Below, in pieces: positions 8,283-16,754 of a stretch of 32,441 nt of DNA (positions within the stretch are counted from its first letter, which is position 1; the number at the start of each line of letters is the position of its first letter). Source of the stretch: Methanothrix sp. (lineage in GTDB: Archaea > Halobacteriota > Methanosarcinia > Methanotrichales > Methanotrichaceae); NCBI RefSeq assembly GCF_024518575.1, contig NZ_JANIHG010000017.1, positions 1 to 32,441 of the forward strand, in the 5' to 3' direction. The notes under the pieces are model-generated. The model did not search any database. It was not told the DNA's origin and saw only the letters and a list, made by a program, of their open reading frames with translations. A program made the translations under genes and the position numbers.

Positions 8283-9398
8283 TCACTCCGCAGGCTCGAA
8301 CCTCTCAGCGAGCCTCTTCATCACATGTGGGAGAGTTGTGTACTCCATCTCCTCAAGCGGCAGCCTGTGTGGCTCAAACGGCCCATGCGCCCTCATGTAG
8401 TCCGTTATCTCCAGCACCCTCATCCGGGTGAGATCGAAGGCGACATCAGAGAAGAGATCCACAGGCCCTATGAGGAGCCCGTTGCAGAGCTGGAATCCAG
8501 CCGCGATCACCCTTGGCGGGCCGTCGAATCTTGTTGGGTGCGCATCCTCAAAGGCGCATGGCATCAGCGGGCCGTTGTGGGAGCCGCGCATCCATCCCGA
8601 GACGAGATGGCCAAGCGCAAACGGCTCGAGGACCTCACCGAGGGCAGGAAGTCCGGACTGGGCCCTGACGAGCGCGACAGGGTCGTCCTTCCCGACGTAA
8701 GTCCCGGCGGTCTGGTACAGCTTCTCGGTGCTCACCACCGCGACAGGCTCCTCAGATGGGAGCTTGCCCCCGGGCTTGGGATATACCCTCTTTATGACGT
8801 ACCGGCTCTTCGCCCCTATGAGCGCCAGGATGTCGTACATCTCCTCGGGGCTGGACATGAAGACCCTCTTGTGATCGATTATATCCCATATCTCGAAGAC
8901 GAAGCCGTGGTGTAGGGAGGGATCTATAACAAGACCTGCAGTGTTGAAGGGGTCTGCAAACATCCTGAAGATGGGAAGGTTGAACGCCCCAGGCTCGGTC
9001 TTGTCCATCATGAAGGCGACCAGAGGCTCTGCGCCGCGCTCCGTGAACTGCATCTCAGCGACACCAGGCCCCATCCCGCGGACGTTGCCGGAGAACGCAT
9101 CGCAGAGCAGGTCCTGCCCAGCGCCGTAGAGCTTCAGGCTCTTCGCCTCTGCTGTCGCCTTTTCAAACGTCTCCCAGGCTATCGCGTGAATCTCCGCCTC
9201 ATCGGTTCCGAGCCTGTGTGTCATCAGAAGCTCGAGATCGTCGCCACAGGCCATGACCTTGAAGTCTATGAGTGTGCCTACAGATTTCGCCTCTGATAGA
9301 ACCTCCTCAGCCTTCTCAATCAGCGCCGGATGGACAGAGGAGTGCCCTGGCCAGCCGCCCACATCAGCCTTTATAAGGCTCACAGTTACCTTGCTCAT
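8283..9398 (-). CDS. fbp: Bifunctional fructose-1,6-bisphosphate aldolase/phosphatase
   Basis: Archaeal type V FBPase, which condenses DHAP and glyceraldehyde 3-phosphate and then dephosphorylates FBP, driving gluconeogenesis in one direction. The 371-residue protein starts MSKVTVSLIKADVGG. Asp residues for Mg binding appear at D12, in CGDD (D53, D54) and in FADPF. Tyr234 and Lys237 in YVGKDDP match the aldolase Tyr/Schiff-base Lys pair known from the Sulfolobus enzyme. The frame extends upstream to 9551, but homology begins at the ATG of 9398, and a TATA-like box at 9430-9438 lies between them, so the longer start is rejected. The gene is monocistronic as far as can be seen. An acetate- or CO2-fixing methanogen needs it to make hexoses. 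Confidence 0.95.
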   Translation of the reverse strand: MSKVTVSLIKADVGGWPGHSSVHPALIEKAEEVLSEAKSVGTLIDFKVMACGDDLELLMTHRLGTDEAEIHAIAWETFEKATAEAKSLKLYGAGQDLLCDAFSGNVRGMGPGVAEMQFTERGAEPLVAFMMDKTEPGAFNLPIFRMFADPFNTAGLVIDPSLHHGFVFEIWDIIDHKRVFMSSPEEMYDILALIGAKSRYVIKRVYPKPGGKLPSEEPVAVVSTEKLYQTAGTYVGKDDPVALVRAQSGLPALGEVLEPFALGHLVSGWMRGSHNGPLMPCAFEDAHPTRFDGPPRVIAAGFQLCNGLLIGPVDLFSDVAFDLTRMRVLEITDYMRAHGPFEPHRLPLEEMEYTTLPHVMKRLAERFEPAE

Positions 9399-9429
9399 GA
9401 TCAGCACCAATGCTACATGGGAGGGGACC

Positions 9430-9438
9430 ATAAAAAAG
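9430..9438 (-). promoter_or_regulatory. TATA box for FBP aldolase/phosphatase gene
   Basis: Minus-strand CTTTTTTAT lies 32-40 bases upstream of the ATG at 9398, which predicts a transcript with a very short leader. It supports the downstream start codon over the frame's upstream ATG. Confidence 0.45.
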
Positions 9439-9633
9439 TAATCCATATGGCATCGGGAGCAACAGCATGCTGTGCTGGAGATAGAACGCCGCAAGTTCTG
9501 ATAGGAGCAGATCCTCATCTTTGTACCCGCATCACTGAGATCGGCAATCAACTACTCCGGCCTGACGTGTGGGGCTTCTGATACCCCTACACCGCAGGAG
9601 GTTCTACGAGTCGAGCGACCAAGAAAACATCAG

Positions 9634-9960
9634 TTACACCAGATGCATCATCGGGTAATCTTTTTCTGGATCGTACTCAAGAACCGCCCTCAAGCGTGCC
9701 CCTTCATATGCAACCTCAACCTCTGCCCGGATCATTTTTCCGGAGAGCTCTGAGTAGCCGAAGACGTTCTCCCTGAGCATGCCTCTGTCTATGCGCACGC
9801 TCACAGACTCAACATACGGCTGCAGGGATATCGATCGCTCGATCGCCCGCTCCAGCGAGTCCGCTGTATCCTCGCTCACGGGCGTCCCAACGAACTGGTG
9901 GTACAGAGCGCCCAGCTTTATCCCTGCCTCGAATGCTGCTATCTCTCTCGAAGTGTACAA
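9634..9960 (-). CDS. mptD: Archaeal dihydroneopterin aldolase MptD
   Basis: A 108-residue member of the DUF372/MptD family, which releases glycolaldehyde from 7,8-dihydroneopterin in tetrahydromethanopterin synthesis. Recognisable segments are AAFEAGIKLGALYHQFVGTP near the N-terminus, LERAIERSISLQPYV, and the C-terminal YEGARLRAVLEYDPE. No ATG is available ahead of the conserved part. A TTG at 9960 with GGTGGTGGG immediately upstream fits, and it overlaps the end of pssA by 22 bases. Longer versions of this frame run through pssA and are not conserved. It is the last gene of the artA-psd-pssA-mptD operon; a coenzyme gene at the end of a lipid/surface operon is probably a matter of shared growth demand. 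Confidence 0.8.
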   Translation of the reverse strand: MYTSREIAAFEAGIKLGALYHQFVGTPVSEDTADSLERAIERSISLQPYVESVSVRIDRGMLRENVFGYSELSGKMIRAEVEVAYEGARLRAVLEYDPEKDYPMMHLV

Positions 9961-10580
9961 GATCCCACCACCGGCATCATCAGATACACTGCCATCGAGA
10001 TCAGGATGACGATCGCCGAGGCCTTCACGCCAGAAAGATGAAGCGCGAAAAGCGCGGCTGCTCCAGACATCAGACAAACAGGAGCCACCCTCCGGTCCCT
10101 CAGCTTCGGATATGGCAGAGTGCTCACCATTAGGGCCGAGAGAAGGATCATCACTCCAGATGTAAAAATGAGCGAGTCCAGAAGCAGGCTGACACCAAGA
10201 ATAATACCTGCAGCTGTTATGGGGAGTCCCTCGAAGTGCGTCCATTCCGGTGGAGAGATGTTGTACCTTGCGAGCCTGAGCATTCCGCAGAGCACGTAGA
10301 GGGAGCAGAGGATCAGAAGATACGGCTCGCTGTGCATGAAGAACGCCATAGCGGCAGGGGCAACCCCAAAAGATACCAGATCGGCAAGCGAATCCAGATG
10401 AGGGCCCAGCTCGCTCTGCTCGGATCTCCTTGCAACAATGCCATCAGCTCCGTCGAAGAGCGCTGCTGCTATAATCAGGAGCACCGAGAGGCCCCGGAGC
10501 TCGAGGTGCGCTGAAATCATGGCGCTGAAACCTGATATCGCGTTCAGAAGGGAGAGAAGATCCTGCGCTCTGAGCCTCAT
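9939..10580 (-). CDS. pssA: CDP-alcohol phosphatidyltransferase, probable archaetidylserine synthase
   Basis: Integral membrane enzyme, 213 residues from the ATG at 10580, which transfers serine to a CDP-activated archaeal lipid. The CDP-alcohol phosphotransferase signature is intact: DGADGIVARR, then G, then DSLADLVSFG with the three catalytic Asp residues, followed by about six hydrophobic segments. The start at 10580 (MRLRAQDL) gives an ATGA overlap with the end of psd, while the frame's earlier ATG at 10625 lies inside psd. The neighbouring decarboxylase makes serine the likely head group. It shares an operon with archaeosortase. Confidence 0.92.
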   Translation of the reverse strand: MRLRAQDLLSLLNAISGFSAMISAHLELRGLSVLLIIAAALFDGADGIVARRSEQSELGPHLDSLADLVSFGVAPAAMAFFMHSEPYLLILCSLYVLCGMLRLARYNISPPEWTHFEGLPITAAGIILGVSLLLDSLIFTSGVMILLSALMVSTLPYPKLRDRRVAPVCLMSGAAALFALHLSGVKASAIVILISMAVYLMMPVVGSCTLRER

Positions 10581-11164
10581 TCCTTCAGCTCCGCTATAAC
10601 CGTCTGGCCGGCGCGGACGTGCCATCCCTTTTGTGCGGTGATCCTGTATCCTGGCGGGGCTGTGACTATCACTCCTGAACCGAATCTGATCATCCCCATC
10701 CTCTGTCCGCGCTTCAGCCTGTCGCCGGGCGATACCCAGCAGACCACCCTTCTCGCGGCTATTCCGGAGATCTGCTTCATGGTGAAGCGCCCTGTCTCAC
10801 TCTCGATCTCTATGATGCTGTGCGCGTTCTTTAGCGGATGACGGAACGCCGGCGAGTGATCTCCGCTTCGAAACTCAACGCTTCTAACAACCCCATCCAA
10901 AGGAGATCTGTTCACGTGGACATCCATCGGCCCCATGAATATGTAGATATGGTGATCATCTGCCTCAACTATTCTCCCATCCGCCGGCGATAGCATACCC
11001 TCCCCATCAGGAAACCTCTCAGGATCACGGTGGAAGTGTATCATGAAAGCTGTTGTGAGCAAAAAGATCAGTGAAAGCGCGGTGCTCAAGGGGTAAACCA
11101 GGATGGATGCAGCAAACGGAATCGCAACCCATGGAAGCGATCCCTGGGCGAGACCGAACCTCAA
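10577..11164 (-). CDS. psd: Phosphatidylserine/archaetidylserine decarboxylase proenzyme
   Basis: Pyruvoyl enzyme that converts archaetidylserine to archaetidylethanolamine. The short archaeal-type protein (about 195 residues) has two N-terminal hydrophobic segments, FHRDPERFP, SPADGRIV, MDVHVNRSP and, near the C-terminus, RFGSG, where cleavage before Ser would generate the pyruvoyl group. The long frame to 11686 overlaps artA completely and is not the gene. No ATG precedes the conserved region; TTG at 11164, overlapping the artA stop as TTGA and preceded by GGAGG, is the best start. The adjacent synthase gene supports the substrate assignment. Confidence 0.9.
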   Translation of the reverse strand: MRFGLAQGSLPWVAIPFAASILVYPLSTALSLIFLLTTAFMIHFHRDPERFPDGEGMLSPADGRIVEADDHHIYIFMGPMDVHVNRSPLDGVVRSVEFRSGDHSPAFRHPLKNAHSIIEIESETGRFTMKQISGIAARRVVCWVSPGDRLKRGQRMGMIRFGSGVIVTAPPGYRITAQKGWHVRAGQTVIAELKE

Positions 11165-11922
11165 ACCTCCAGCCTCCTGGATGCCCTGAGCTCGGCGAAG
11201 AGATCTTCGATCAGCGCGAGCAGCTCCGGCAGAATCGCAAAGACCATGTACGCTATTAGGAGCAGCACCAGTGTGGATCCCACCTTGGCGATCACGTTGT
11301 GCGCCAGGTAGAAGCTGTCCTGCCCGAACCACTCCTCTCCGTAGGCCAGGAGCACGAAAGCGTTCCTGCCGATATTGAGAGTGTATATCGTCGCAGTGGA
11401 GAGCATGAGAGCCCCAAGCCTTCTCGCCCTTGGGGCTCTGACCGAGAGTATCACGCCTGCGAACAGCGCGATGCTCTCTATGGCTGTGCACGCGAGCACG
11501 ATCTCCACCGATCGGCCGTTGAGGGTCAGCAGGTTCCAGCTCTCCATCGAGACAGGAATGTTCAGTCCGGCAAGCAGCCAGAAGGTCAGAAGCGTCGTCC
11601 ACCTTATCAGGATCTCCGATAAGCTCTGGACCTCTGCGAATGGGAAGTAGAGGAGACCACAGATGGCAGCTGCCATGCTGATCCATTCAGCTGTATCAGA
11701 CATCCCCATGGAGAGGATCCTCCAGCCAAAGTAGAAAGATATCGCAGCAGCTCCGATGACCACCATCACGTTGAAGTAATCCTTTATCGAGGTGTAGTGC
11801 CAAGCCTCCATGAGCCAGTACGCCCCAAGAAACAGCCATCCTGCACCGGAGATCCCGGGGCGTCTTGTGATCGAGGAGATTAGAAGCAGTATCAAGCTGA
11901 GCCAGAGTATGCCGCCTGTCAT
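11161..11922 (-). CDS. artA: Archaeosortase A (exosortase family)
   Basis: Membrane transpeptidase-like protein of 253 residues with about eight hydrophobic segments. The archaeosortase catalytic triad is visible: Cys in LACTAIES, Arg in NIGRNAFVL and His in LAHNVIAK. ArtA processes surface proteins that carry a C-terminal PGF-CTERM-type signal and attaches them to membrane lipid. In Haloferax, PssA and PssD are needed for full ArtA-dependent processing, and here the same three genes form one overlapping operon. It is the first gene of the operon; a TATA-like sequence at 11945-11952 lies 23-30 bases before its ATG, suggesting a leaderless transcript. No CTERM substrate was found in this window. 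Confidence 0.88.
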   Translation of the reverse strand: MTGGILWLSLILLLISSITRRPGISGAGWLFLGAYWLMEAWHYTSIKDYFNVMVVIGAAAISFYFGWRILSMGMSDTAEWISMAAAICGLLYFPFAEVQSLSEILIRWTTLLTFWLLAGLNIPVSMESWNLLTLNGRSVEIVLACTAIESIALFAGVILSVRAPRARRLGALMLSTATIYTLNIGRNAFVLLAYGEEWFGQDSFYLAHNVIAKVGSTLVLLLIAYMVFAILPELLALIEDLFAELRASRRLEV

Positions 11923-11944
11923 TGTTATGATCTTGAAGGACAGG

Positions 11945-11952
11945 TTTATTTA
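11945..11952. promoter_or_regulatory. Shared TATA-like element between artA and the subtilase
   Basis: TTTATTTA on the plus strand is TAAATAAA on the minus strand. It is at leaderless distance (23-30 bases) from the artA ATG and about 90 bases from the subtilase ATG, so it may serve either or both divergent genes. Confidence 0.4.
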
Positions 11953-12042
11953 GCATTATCTCTCAGACAGCCGGATGTGTGAGAAGCGGGATGGCCAGAG
12001 CCTCATGAGGAGATGCCGCCGTCCCTGCGCCCTGGAGGAGCT

Positions 12043-12867
12043 ATGAGACGTGAGCATCTTGCGTTTGTGCCTCTCTCTGTTCTCGCTGCAGCCCTTCTGC
12101 TCTCAGTGCAGTTTGCGCATACAGAGAGCGTGAAGATCGATCCCGCGGTTGAGAGGATGATGAGCAGCGACGAGCCGGTACCTGTGATAGTGATTTTCAG
12201 AGATGGATGCTCCCCCGATCTCGATGGTATAGACGTTCGGTACAGATACCACCTCATAAACGGGATATCCGCGGTCTGCGACAGGGCTGAGATAAAAAGG
12301 CTCGCTGAGGATGATGGTGTGGAGGGGATATACCTGGACGGAGATGTGAGCGTCACAGCCCCGATCCCCTCGCAGGGCGGTGATTCCATCTGTCCATCTG
12401 AGATGGTCGATGCTGAGAGGGTGTGGGCTGAGGGAATTAACGGCTCTGGAGTGATCGTGGCCATCATAGACTCTGGGATCGATAAGAACCATCCAGATCT
12501 CCTGGGCAAGGTCATCGGCGAGAAGAACTTCGTGGAGGGTGAGGACACGACAGAGGATCTTGTCGGGCATGGAACGCTCTGCGCTGGCATCATCGCCGGC
12601 TCGGGAATGGCATCCGGCGGCAGATACAGGGGAATAGCACCCGGAGCGCGGCTTCTGAACGTCAGGGTTATAGGAAGCGATGGCAACGGAAAGGTCTCAG
12701 ATATAATCGCGGGGATCGAGTGGTCTCTCGATAACAACGCCAGGGTTCTGAGCCTGAGCCTGGCAGGGCTGAACCTGGGCGAGACGAATCCTCCGGTCAC
12801 GATGGCCGCGGATAAAGCGATGGATGCCGGAGCGGTGGTATGTGTTGCAGCCGGAAACAACGGTTAA
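12043..12867 (+). CDS. Subtilisin-like serine protease, N-terminal half (split or broken)
   Basis: A 274-residue piece of an S8-family protease. It has a signal peptide (residues 1-27, hydrophobic core at 7-25), a propeptide-like region (about 45-105), and the first part of the catalytic domain with Asp143 (IIDSGID), His176 (GHGTLCAG) and the oxyanion Asn272 (AAGNNG). It stops at a TAA directly after AAGNNG, before the catalytic Ser region. The rest of the domain continues in another frame starting five bases later (next feature). The ATG at 12043 is chosen over 12013 because GGAGGAGCT precedes it. It may be half of a pseudogene or the first chain of a two-piece protease. Confidence 0.85.
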   Translation: MRREHLAFVPLSVLAAALLLSVQFAHTESVKIDPAVERMMSSDEPVPVIVIFRDGCSPDLDGIDVRYRYHLINGISAVCDRAEIKRLAEDDGVEGIYLDGDVSVTAPIPSQGGDSICPSEMVDAERVWAEGINGSGVIVAIIDSGIDKNHPDLLGKVIGEKNFVEGEDTTEDLVGHGTLCAGIIAGSGMASGGRYRGIAPGARLLNVRVIGSDGNGKVSDIIAGIEWSLDNNARVLSLSLAGLNLGETNPPVTMAADKAMDAGAVVCVAAGNNG

Positions 12868-12871
12868 ATTA

Positions 12872-15364
12872 ATGGTTCTCGCTGGTCTGCTGCTCGCCCT
12901 CAGCGGATGCATCGATTCTCCAGGAGATGGCGTGAAGGTCATAACTGTGGGAGCTACAGATTGCCGGGGCCATATAGCAGACTTCAGCGGGTCCGGGCCG
13001 ACAAGGGATGGCAGAACGAAGCCGGACATCGTCGCCCCGGGGGTGAACGTCATCGCATCGGCTCCTTTGGGTCTCAAGGATCTCAAGTATGTTGATACAT
13101 ACTATGCGAGATCATCAGGGACATCGCTCTCAACGCCTGCTGTTGCAGGCGTCGCTGCGCTTCTCCTACAGAAGGATCCCTCGCTGAGCCCTGCAGGTGT
13201 GAAGGCCGCGCTCTTGAAGGGCGCGGTCCGGCTGAACAACACGCTAGGGGAGGAGTACGAGCCTTACTACCAGGGAGCTGGGCTTGTGAACGCCTACAAC
13301 TCATACAGACTCCTGAATGATGATCTGTGCGGTGTTATGCCTGATCGCTGGATGGTGGGTAGATGGGCGTTCATGAGCGGCGGGAAGGCGGTCTCTGCAG
13401 GTCTCGACTCAGGCGCTGACAGGCCGCAGAAGAAGATATACGCGCTCGCCCCAGGCGACGAGGACTGGACCACCAGGTTCGTGTTCTTCACCGACAGAGC
13501 GCGCGAGAACCTGAGCGTTGATGTGAGAGGGGATGTCGCGGGCTGGATAACGGTCATGGATCTGCCGGAATCTCTACCTAAAAACAGCCATGCAGTCTTC
13601 GGCGCGAGCATAGCAGTGCCAAACGGAACCCCACCCGGGGTCTACACCGGAGCGATGGAGATCAGCGAGAAGGGCACACCCATAATCACAGTGCCTGTGC
13701 GTGTTGAGGTCGCTGCGCCCCTGATCACTGCAATGGGAAGCGCATCAGTTGCCGACGAGATCGCGCCTGGATCCTGGCGCTACTACTATCTCGATGTGCC
13801 TCTGGGAACACAGCAGATAAGGAGCAGGCTGAGCTGGTCCGGAAGCTCAGACATGGATCTCTTCCTCCTCGCGCCGACGAGTGAGTACTATCATGAGGAT
13901 GTTTCGAGTGGCATGGAGGAGACCGTTCTCAACAACCCCGCCTCAGGCAGATGGATTCTGGCGGTGCATCAGAGGAATGCGAGCATCTCAGAGAGATACC
14001 TGCTCAGGGTCGAGAGGTCTTTTGTGAGGAGCGAGCCGGCTGCATGGGATGCCGGCGCTGTGATGCCCGGCGGAGAGGCATCTGTGAGCATCCGGCTCCG
14101 GAATGAAGGTCTTCCGCTCAGGAACATCAGCTACAGCGGCATCGTGGAGAACAGCACAGCGTTCAGCATAGACGGTTATGTGAGCGAGAGGCTCTCCTGG
14201 ACCGCGAAGTTCGATGTCCCTGAGGATGTGCGGCGGCTCTCACTCAGACTGCTCTGGGATAACCCGAAGAGCGATCTCGATCTCAGGCTTTACTCGCCGA
14301 ACGGGAGGCTTGCAGCTAGATCAGAGGGTTATGAGAGCATCGAGGAGATCCAGGTCTACGACCCCCCTCCTGGGAGCTGGACTGTCGTTGTCATAGGCTA
14401 TGATGTCTTTTCTGATAAACAGAAATTCACGCTTGTAACAACGCTCCACACCAGAGAGCCATGGGGATGGCTCGATGTTTCAGGTCCAGATGAGATCCAG
14501 CCTGGCACAGCTTCAAACGTCAACCTCACACTCAGAGTGCCTGAGGTCGCGCCCGGAAAAGAGGTCCGCGGGTACCTGGAAATTCGAGGGGACAACAGCT
14601 CCCTCGAGATACCTGTCACCGTCACAGTCGCAGGCGCCACTGTAGAGGGCCTGGATAACATCAGCTTTGAGGACAAAGATCATGATGGATTTGCAGATGC
14701 GCTCTCCATAATGGTCGCGGTGAATGCTGTTGTTCCTGGCGTTTACAGAGCTGAGGGCGGGCTCTTCGACTGTTCTGGCCGAATGATAAAATGGATGAGC
14801 AACTCCTCATATATCAGCGGCACCGGCAATATCGAGCTCAGGGCAGATGGCAGAGAGATCTGGAAGATCGGTGGATGCGGCCCTCTCACTCTCAGAGAGA
14901 TCATCCTCTACGGAGAGGATGGCGATGTTTTGGAGGTGCACAACCAGACAACAATCATCGAGAGAAGCCCCTCCGACTTCCAGCCGCCCCAGGCGTACTT
15001 CAGCAGGAGCTTTGCAGACATGAGCGAACGCATAGGAGGCAGGATAAGCAGCCTCGTTATAGGTGTCGGGGTGACGGTCAACGTCCCCGGAACCTACACG
15101 ATCACGGCCAAGCTCAGGAACGATGATGGCGATGTGATAGGGGAGGTCGCGAACGCGACATCGCTGAGAAAAGGAAACAGCACCGTCGCTCTCAGGTTCA
15201 ACCCGACGAAGTTCGTGATGCTCGGAGAGCGTTCACGCCTCCATCTGACAGACCTCAAACTGATCTCGGGAGATGAGGTCCTGGACAGCATTGATGAAGC
15301 ATGGTCGAGCAGCCCGATGGAGCCGGCCGACTTCACAACAGAGAGGGCGATCGTCTCGATCTGA
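12872..15364 (+). CDS. Subtilisin-like protease, C-terminal half with PPC-like beta domains
   Basis: About 830 residues from the ATG at 12872. After the short sequence MVLAGLLLALSGC, which looks like a lipoprotein signal with a Cys13 lipobox, it resumes the S8 catalytic domain at IDSPGD and carries the Ser nucleophile in GTSLSTPAVAG. Downstream are beta-rich modules: two pre-peptidase C-terminal (PPC)-like domains, recognised by SDMDLFLLAP and KSDLDLRLYSP, and further Ig-like stretches. Many Asn-X-Ser/Thr sites fit an extracytoplasmic protein. There is no PGF-CTERM tail or terminal anchor. No strong SD precedes 12872, so expression would need reinitiation after the upstream TAA or a frameshift. 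It lacks the catalytic Asp and His and is not a complete protease alone. Confidence 0.8.
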   Translation: MVLAGLLLALSGCIDSPGDGVKVITVGATDCRGHIADFSGSGPTRDGRTKPDIVAPGVNVIASAPLGLKDLKYVDTYYARSSGTSLSTPAVAGVAALLLQKDPSLSPAGVKAALLKGAVRLNNTLGEEYEPYYQGAGLVNAYNSYRLLNDDLCGVMPDRWMVGRWAFMSGGKAVSAGLDSGADRPQKKIYALAPGDEDWTTRFVFFTDRARENLSVDVRGDVAGWITVMDLPESLPKNSHAVFGASIAVPNGTPPGVYTGAMEISEKGTPIITVPVRVEVAAPLITAMGSASVADEIAPGSWRYYYLDVPLGTQQIRSRLSWSGSSDMDLFLLAPTSEYYHEDVSSGMEETVLNNPASGRWILAVHQRNASISERYLLRVERSFVRSEPAAWDAGAVMPGGEASVSIRLRNEGLPLRNISYSGIVENSTAFSIDGYVSERLSWTAKFDVPEDVRRLSLRLLWDNPKSDLDLRLYSPNGRLAARSEGYESIEEIQVYDPPPGSWTVVVIGYDVFSDKQKFTLVTTLHTREPWGWLDVSGPDEIQPGTASNVNLTLRVPEVAPGKEVRGYLEIRGDNSSLEIPVTVTVAGATVEGLDNISFEDKDHDGFADALSIMVAVNAVVPGVYRAEGGLFDCSGRMIKWMSNSSYISGTGNIELRADGREIWKIGGCGPLTLREIILYGEDGDVLEVHNQTTIIERSPSDFQPPQAYFSRSFADMSERIGGRISSLVIGVGVTVNVPGTYTITAKLRNDDGDVIGEVANATSLRKGNSTVALRFNPTKFVMLGERSRLHLTDLKLISGDEVLDSIDEAWSSSPMEPADFTTERAIVSI

Positions 15365-15554
15365 CATCACAGCATCCACGCCTGCGACGTACGTGATATC
15401 GTGCTGGAATCATGCTCCGAAGCTGCTTGAAGTCAAATCAGAGCAAGCTCAGCGACCACCCGCTTCATCAAAGGCCAGATTGGTTAAAGCAGAAGACCAG
15501 GCAGAACCGTGGGGAGCGTCCTTATGCGCTCCGCCTTTGCGTCGCCCTGAACCT
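15365..15554. other. Gap between convergent subtilase and rps27ae
   Basis: About 190 bases lie between two converging transcripts. I see no gene. Termination of both units would be expected here, but no clear poly-T run is present. Confidence 0.4.
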
Positions 15555-15704
15555 TCACTTTTTGAACTCGGTGTAGCCGCACCTGCCGCAGCTCATCCTG
15601 TCCTTGTGCTCCGCGAGAAAGACGCCGTTCCCGCACCTCGGACATACGGGCTTTCGGGCCTTTATCGTCTCCCCGCTGAGCTGATAATACCTGTGCACAG
15701 CCAT
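15555..15704 (-). CDS. rps27ae: Small-subunit ribosomal protein S27ae
   Basis: A 49-residue zinc-ribbon ribosomal protein. The sequence starts [11 protein letters not shown] and holds two CxxC pairs, CPRC (C21, C24) and CGRC (C39, C42), ending YTEFKK. The start codon directly abuts the S24e stop. It is the last gene seen of the aIF2-gamma operon. Confidence 0.93.
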   Translation of the reverse strand: MAVHRYYQLSGETIKARKPVCPRCGNGVFLAEHKDRMSCGRCGYTEFKK

Positions 15705-16004
15705 CTAGCTGGCCTCCTTCTGCTCTGAGGGGACGTTCCTCTTAACTATATGCGGGTTCTCCACCTGCCTCATGCGCTCCTCGCTCTCGTATATCCTCGC
15801 ATGGGCTATGCTCTCCCTCTTCCCAAAGATGCTGTTCATCTTTCTTATGACAACCAGTCCCGGCTTTGAGTCCTTGATTGCTGCAAGCCTCTCCAGGACG
15901 CTCTTCCGTGTTGGCGTAGAACCCTCACTGTGCACAACCCTAAGCACGATCTCCCGCCTCTTCAGCAACGGATTCTCGCGCTCGCTCAAGATCTCTATAT
16001 CCAT
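15705..16004 (-). CDS. rps24e: Small-subunit ribosomal protein S24e
   Basis: A 99-residue archaeal S24e. Recognisable parts are MDIEILSERENPLLKRRE at the start and PTRKSVLERLAAI in the middle, followed by a Lys/Arg-rich segment with IFGKRESIAHARIY. The frame could begin at 16025, but the ATG at 16004 matches family N-termini and has GGTGATCC as SD. It lies between the dephospho-CoA kinase gene and S27ae in the usual archaeal order. Confidence 0.95.
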   Translation of the reverse strand: MDIEILSERENPLLKRREIVLRVVHSEGSTPTRKSVLERLAAIKDSKPGLVVIRKMNSIFGKRESIAHARIYESEERMRQVENPHIVKRNVPSEQKEAS

Positions 16005-16030
16005 AATCGGATCACCTTCCTCCACATCTC

Positions 16031-16567
16031 TTAAACCTTTTCTTTAACGATCATTCTCTTAAGAATGCCTTCGATCTCGTTCTTCTTCTCAGGTGTGACC
16101 ATGACAAGAACACTTCCCACAGACGGCTGGCCGTAGACGACAGCAGATCCAACTGGCGCGTAGAGGATGGCGGGCAGGGCTGCCAGGTCCTCCTCCCCAT
16201 CTACTATGATCTCTGTGGGTGTGCATCCGTTAAGCGATTCGCGGACCGCGTCCAGAAGCTCATCCGTGAGGGTCCCGGGCGGATTCTCGACAGTCACAAC
16301 CCTGTAGCTTCCCTCGAGATGCCTACGCTTGATGCTGTCCTCGACAGGAGACCTCTTTGTCTTGTGATCGACTATCATCAGGTCCGGCGTGAAGGACGCC
16401 TTGAGGATGTAGAACGTGGTTATGTCCCCAACCGCGATAAGCCTCTTCGCGCCTCTAAGATGCTCTGCCATCCTCTCGACGCACTCGACGCCGTGACATC
16501 GGTAGAGGATGCCAAGCGGCTCCTTCAGCTCATCGCGCATCTCCTCAGGAAGTAAAAGAAGTCTCAA
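16031..16567 (-). CDS. GTP-dependent dephospho-CoA kinase (DUF359)
   Basis: A 178-residue archaeal dephospho-CoA kinase of the DUF359 family, which performs the last step of coenzyme A synthesis using GTP; the bacterial CoaE is unrelated. The family pattern is VGDITTFYILKA, PDLMIVDHKTKR and VENPPGTLTDEL. A TTG start at 16567 is preferred, as AAGGTGCGAT lies just upstream; an ATG at 16540 would remove conserved residues and has its purine run too close. It starts one base after the Spt4 stop, so it is cotranscribed with transcription genes. Confidence 0.9.
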   Translation of the reverse strand: MRLLLLPEEMRDELKEPLGILYRCHGVECVERMAEHLRGAKRLIAVGDITTFYILKASFTPDLMIVDHKTKRSPVEDSIKRRHLEGSYRVVTVENPPGTLTDELLDAVRESLNGCTPTEIIVDGEEDLAALPAILYAPVGSAVVYGQPSVGSVLVMVTPEKKNEIEGILKRMIVKEKV

Positions 16568-16568
16568 G

Positions 16569-16754
16569 CTATCGCACCTTCAGAGCGTATCTTCCGGGCA
16601 GCGTTATGCCCAGCTTTGTGGCAACCTCAGAGCCCTTCGGATCTATGACCACCACATATCCGGCCCAGTCCTTGCTCAGCGAGGACGATCCGCAGATCGG
16701 GCAGACCAGCCCCTCCACGATCCTGTGGCACTCACGACATGCCTGCTCGGTCAT
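16569..16754 (-). CDS. spt4: Transcription elongation factor Spt4 (RpoE'')
   Basis: A 61-residue zinc protein that pairs with Spt5 to keep RNA polymerase processive. The zinc ligands are C6, C9, C18 and C21, followed by a KDWAGYVVVIDP segment and a C-terminal GRYALKVR. ATGA overlap with the Rpo7 stop shows translational coupling. Confidence 0.95.
   Translation of the reverse strand: MTEQACRECHRIVEGLVCPICGSSSLSKDWAGYVVVIDPKGSEVATKLGITLPGRYALKVR

Noticed and set aside
9399-9551. N-terminal extension of FBP aldolase/phosphatase
   Set aside because: No family similarity, low-quality Cys/Ser-rich text, and a TATA-like box lies inside it.
11165-11686. Extended psd frame
   Set aside because: Fully overlaps artA and reads as charged low-complexity sequence; the conserved decarboxylase starts near 11164.
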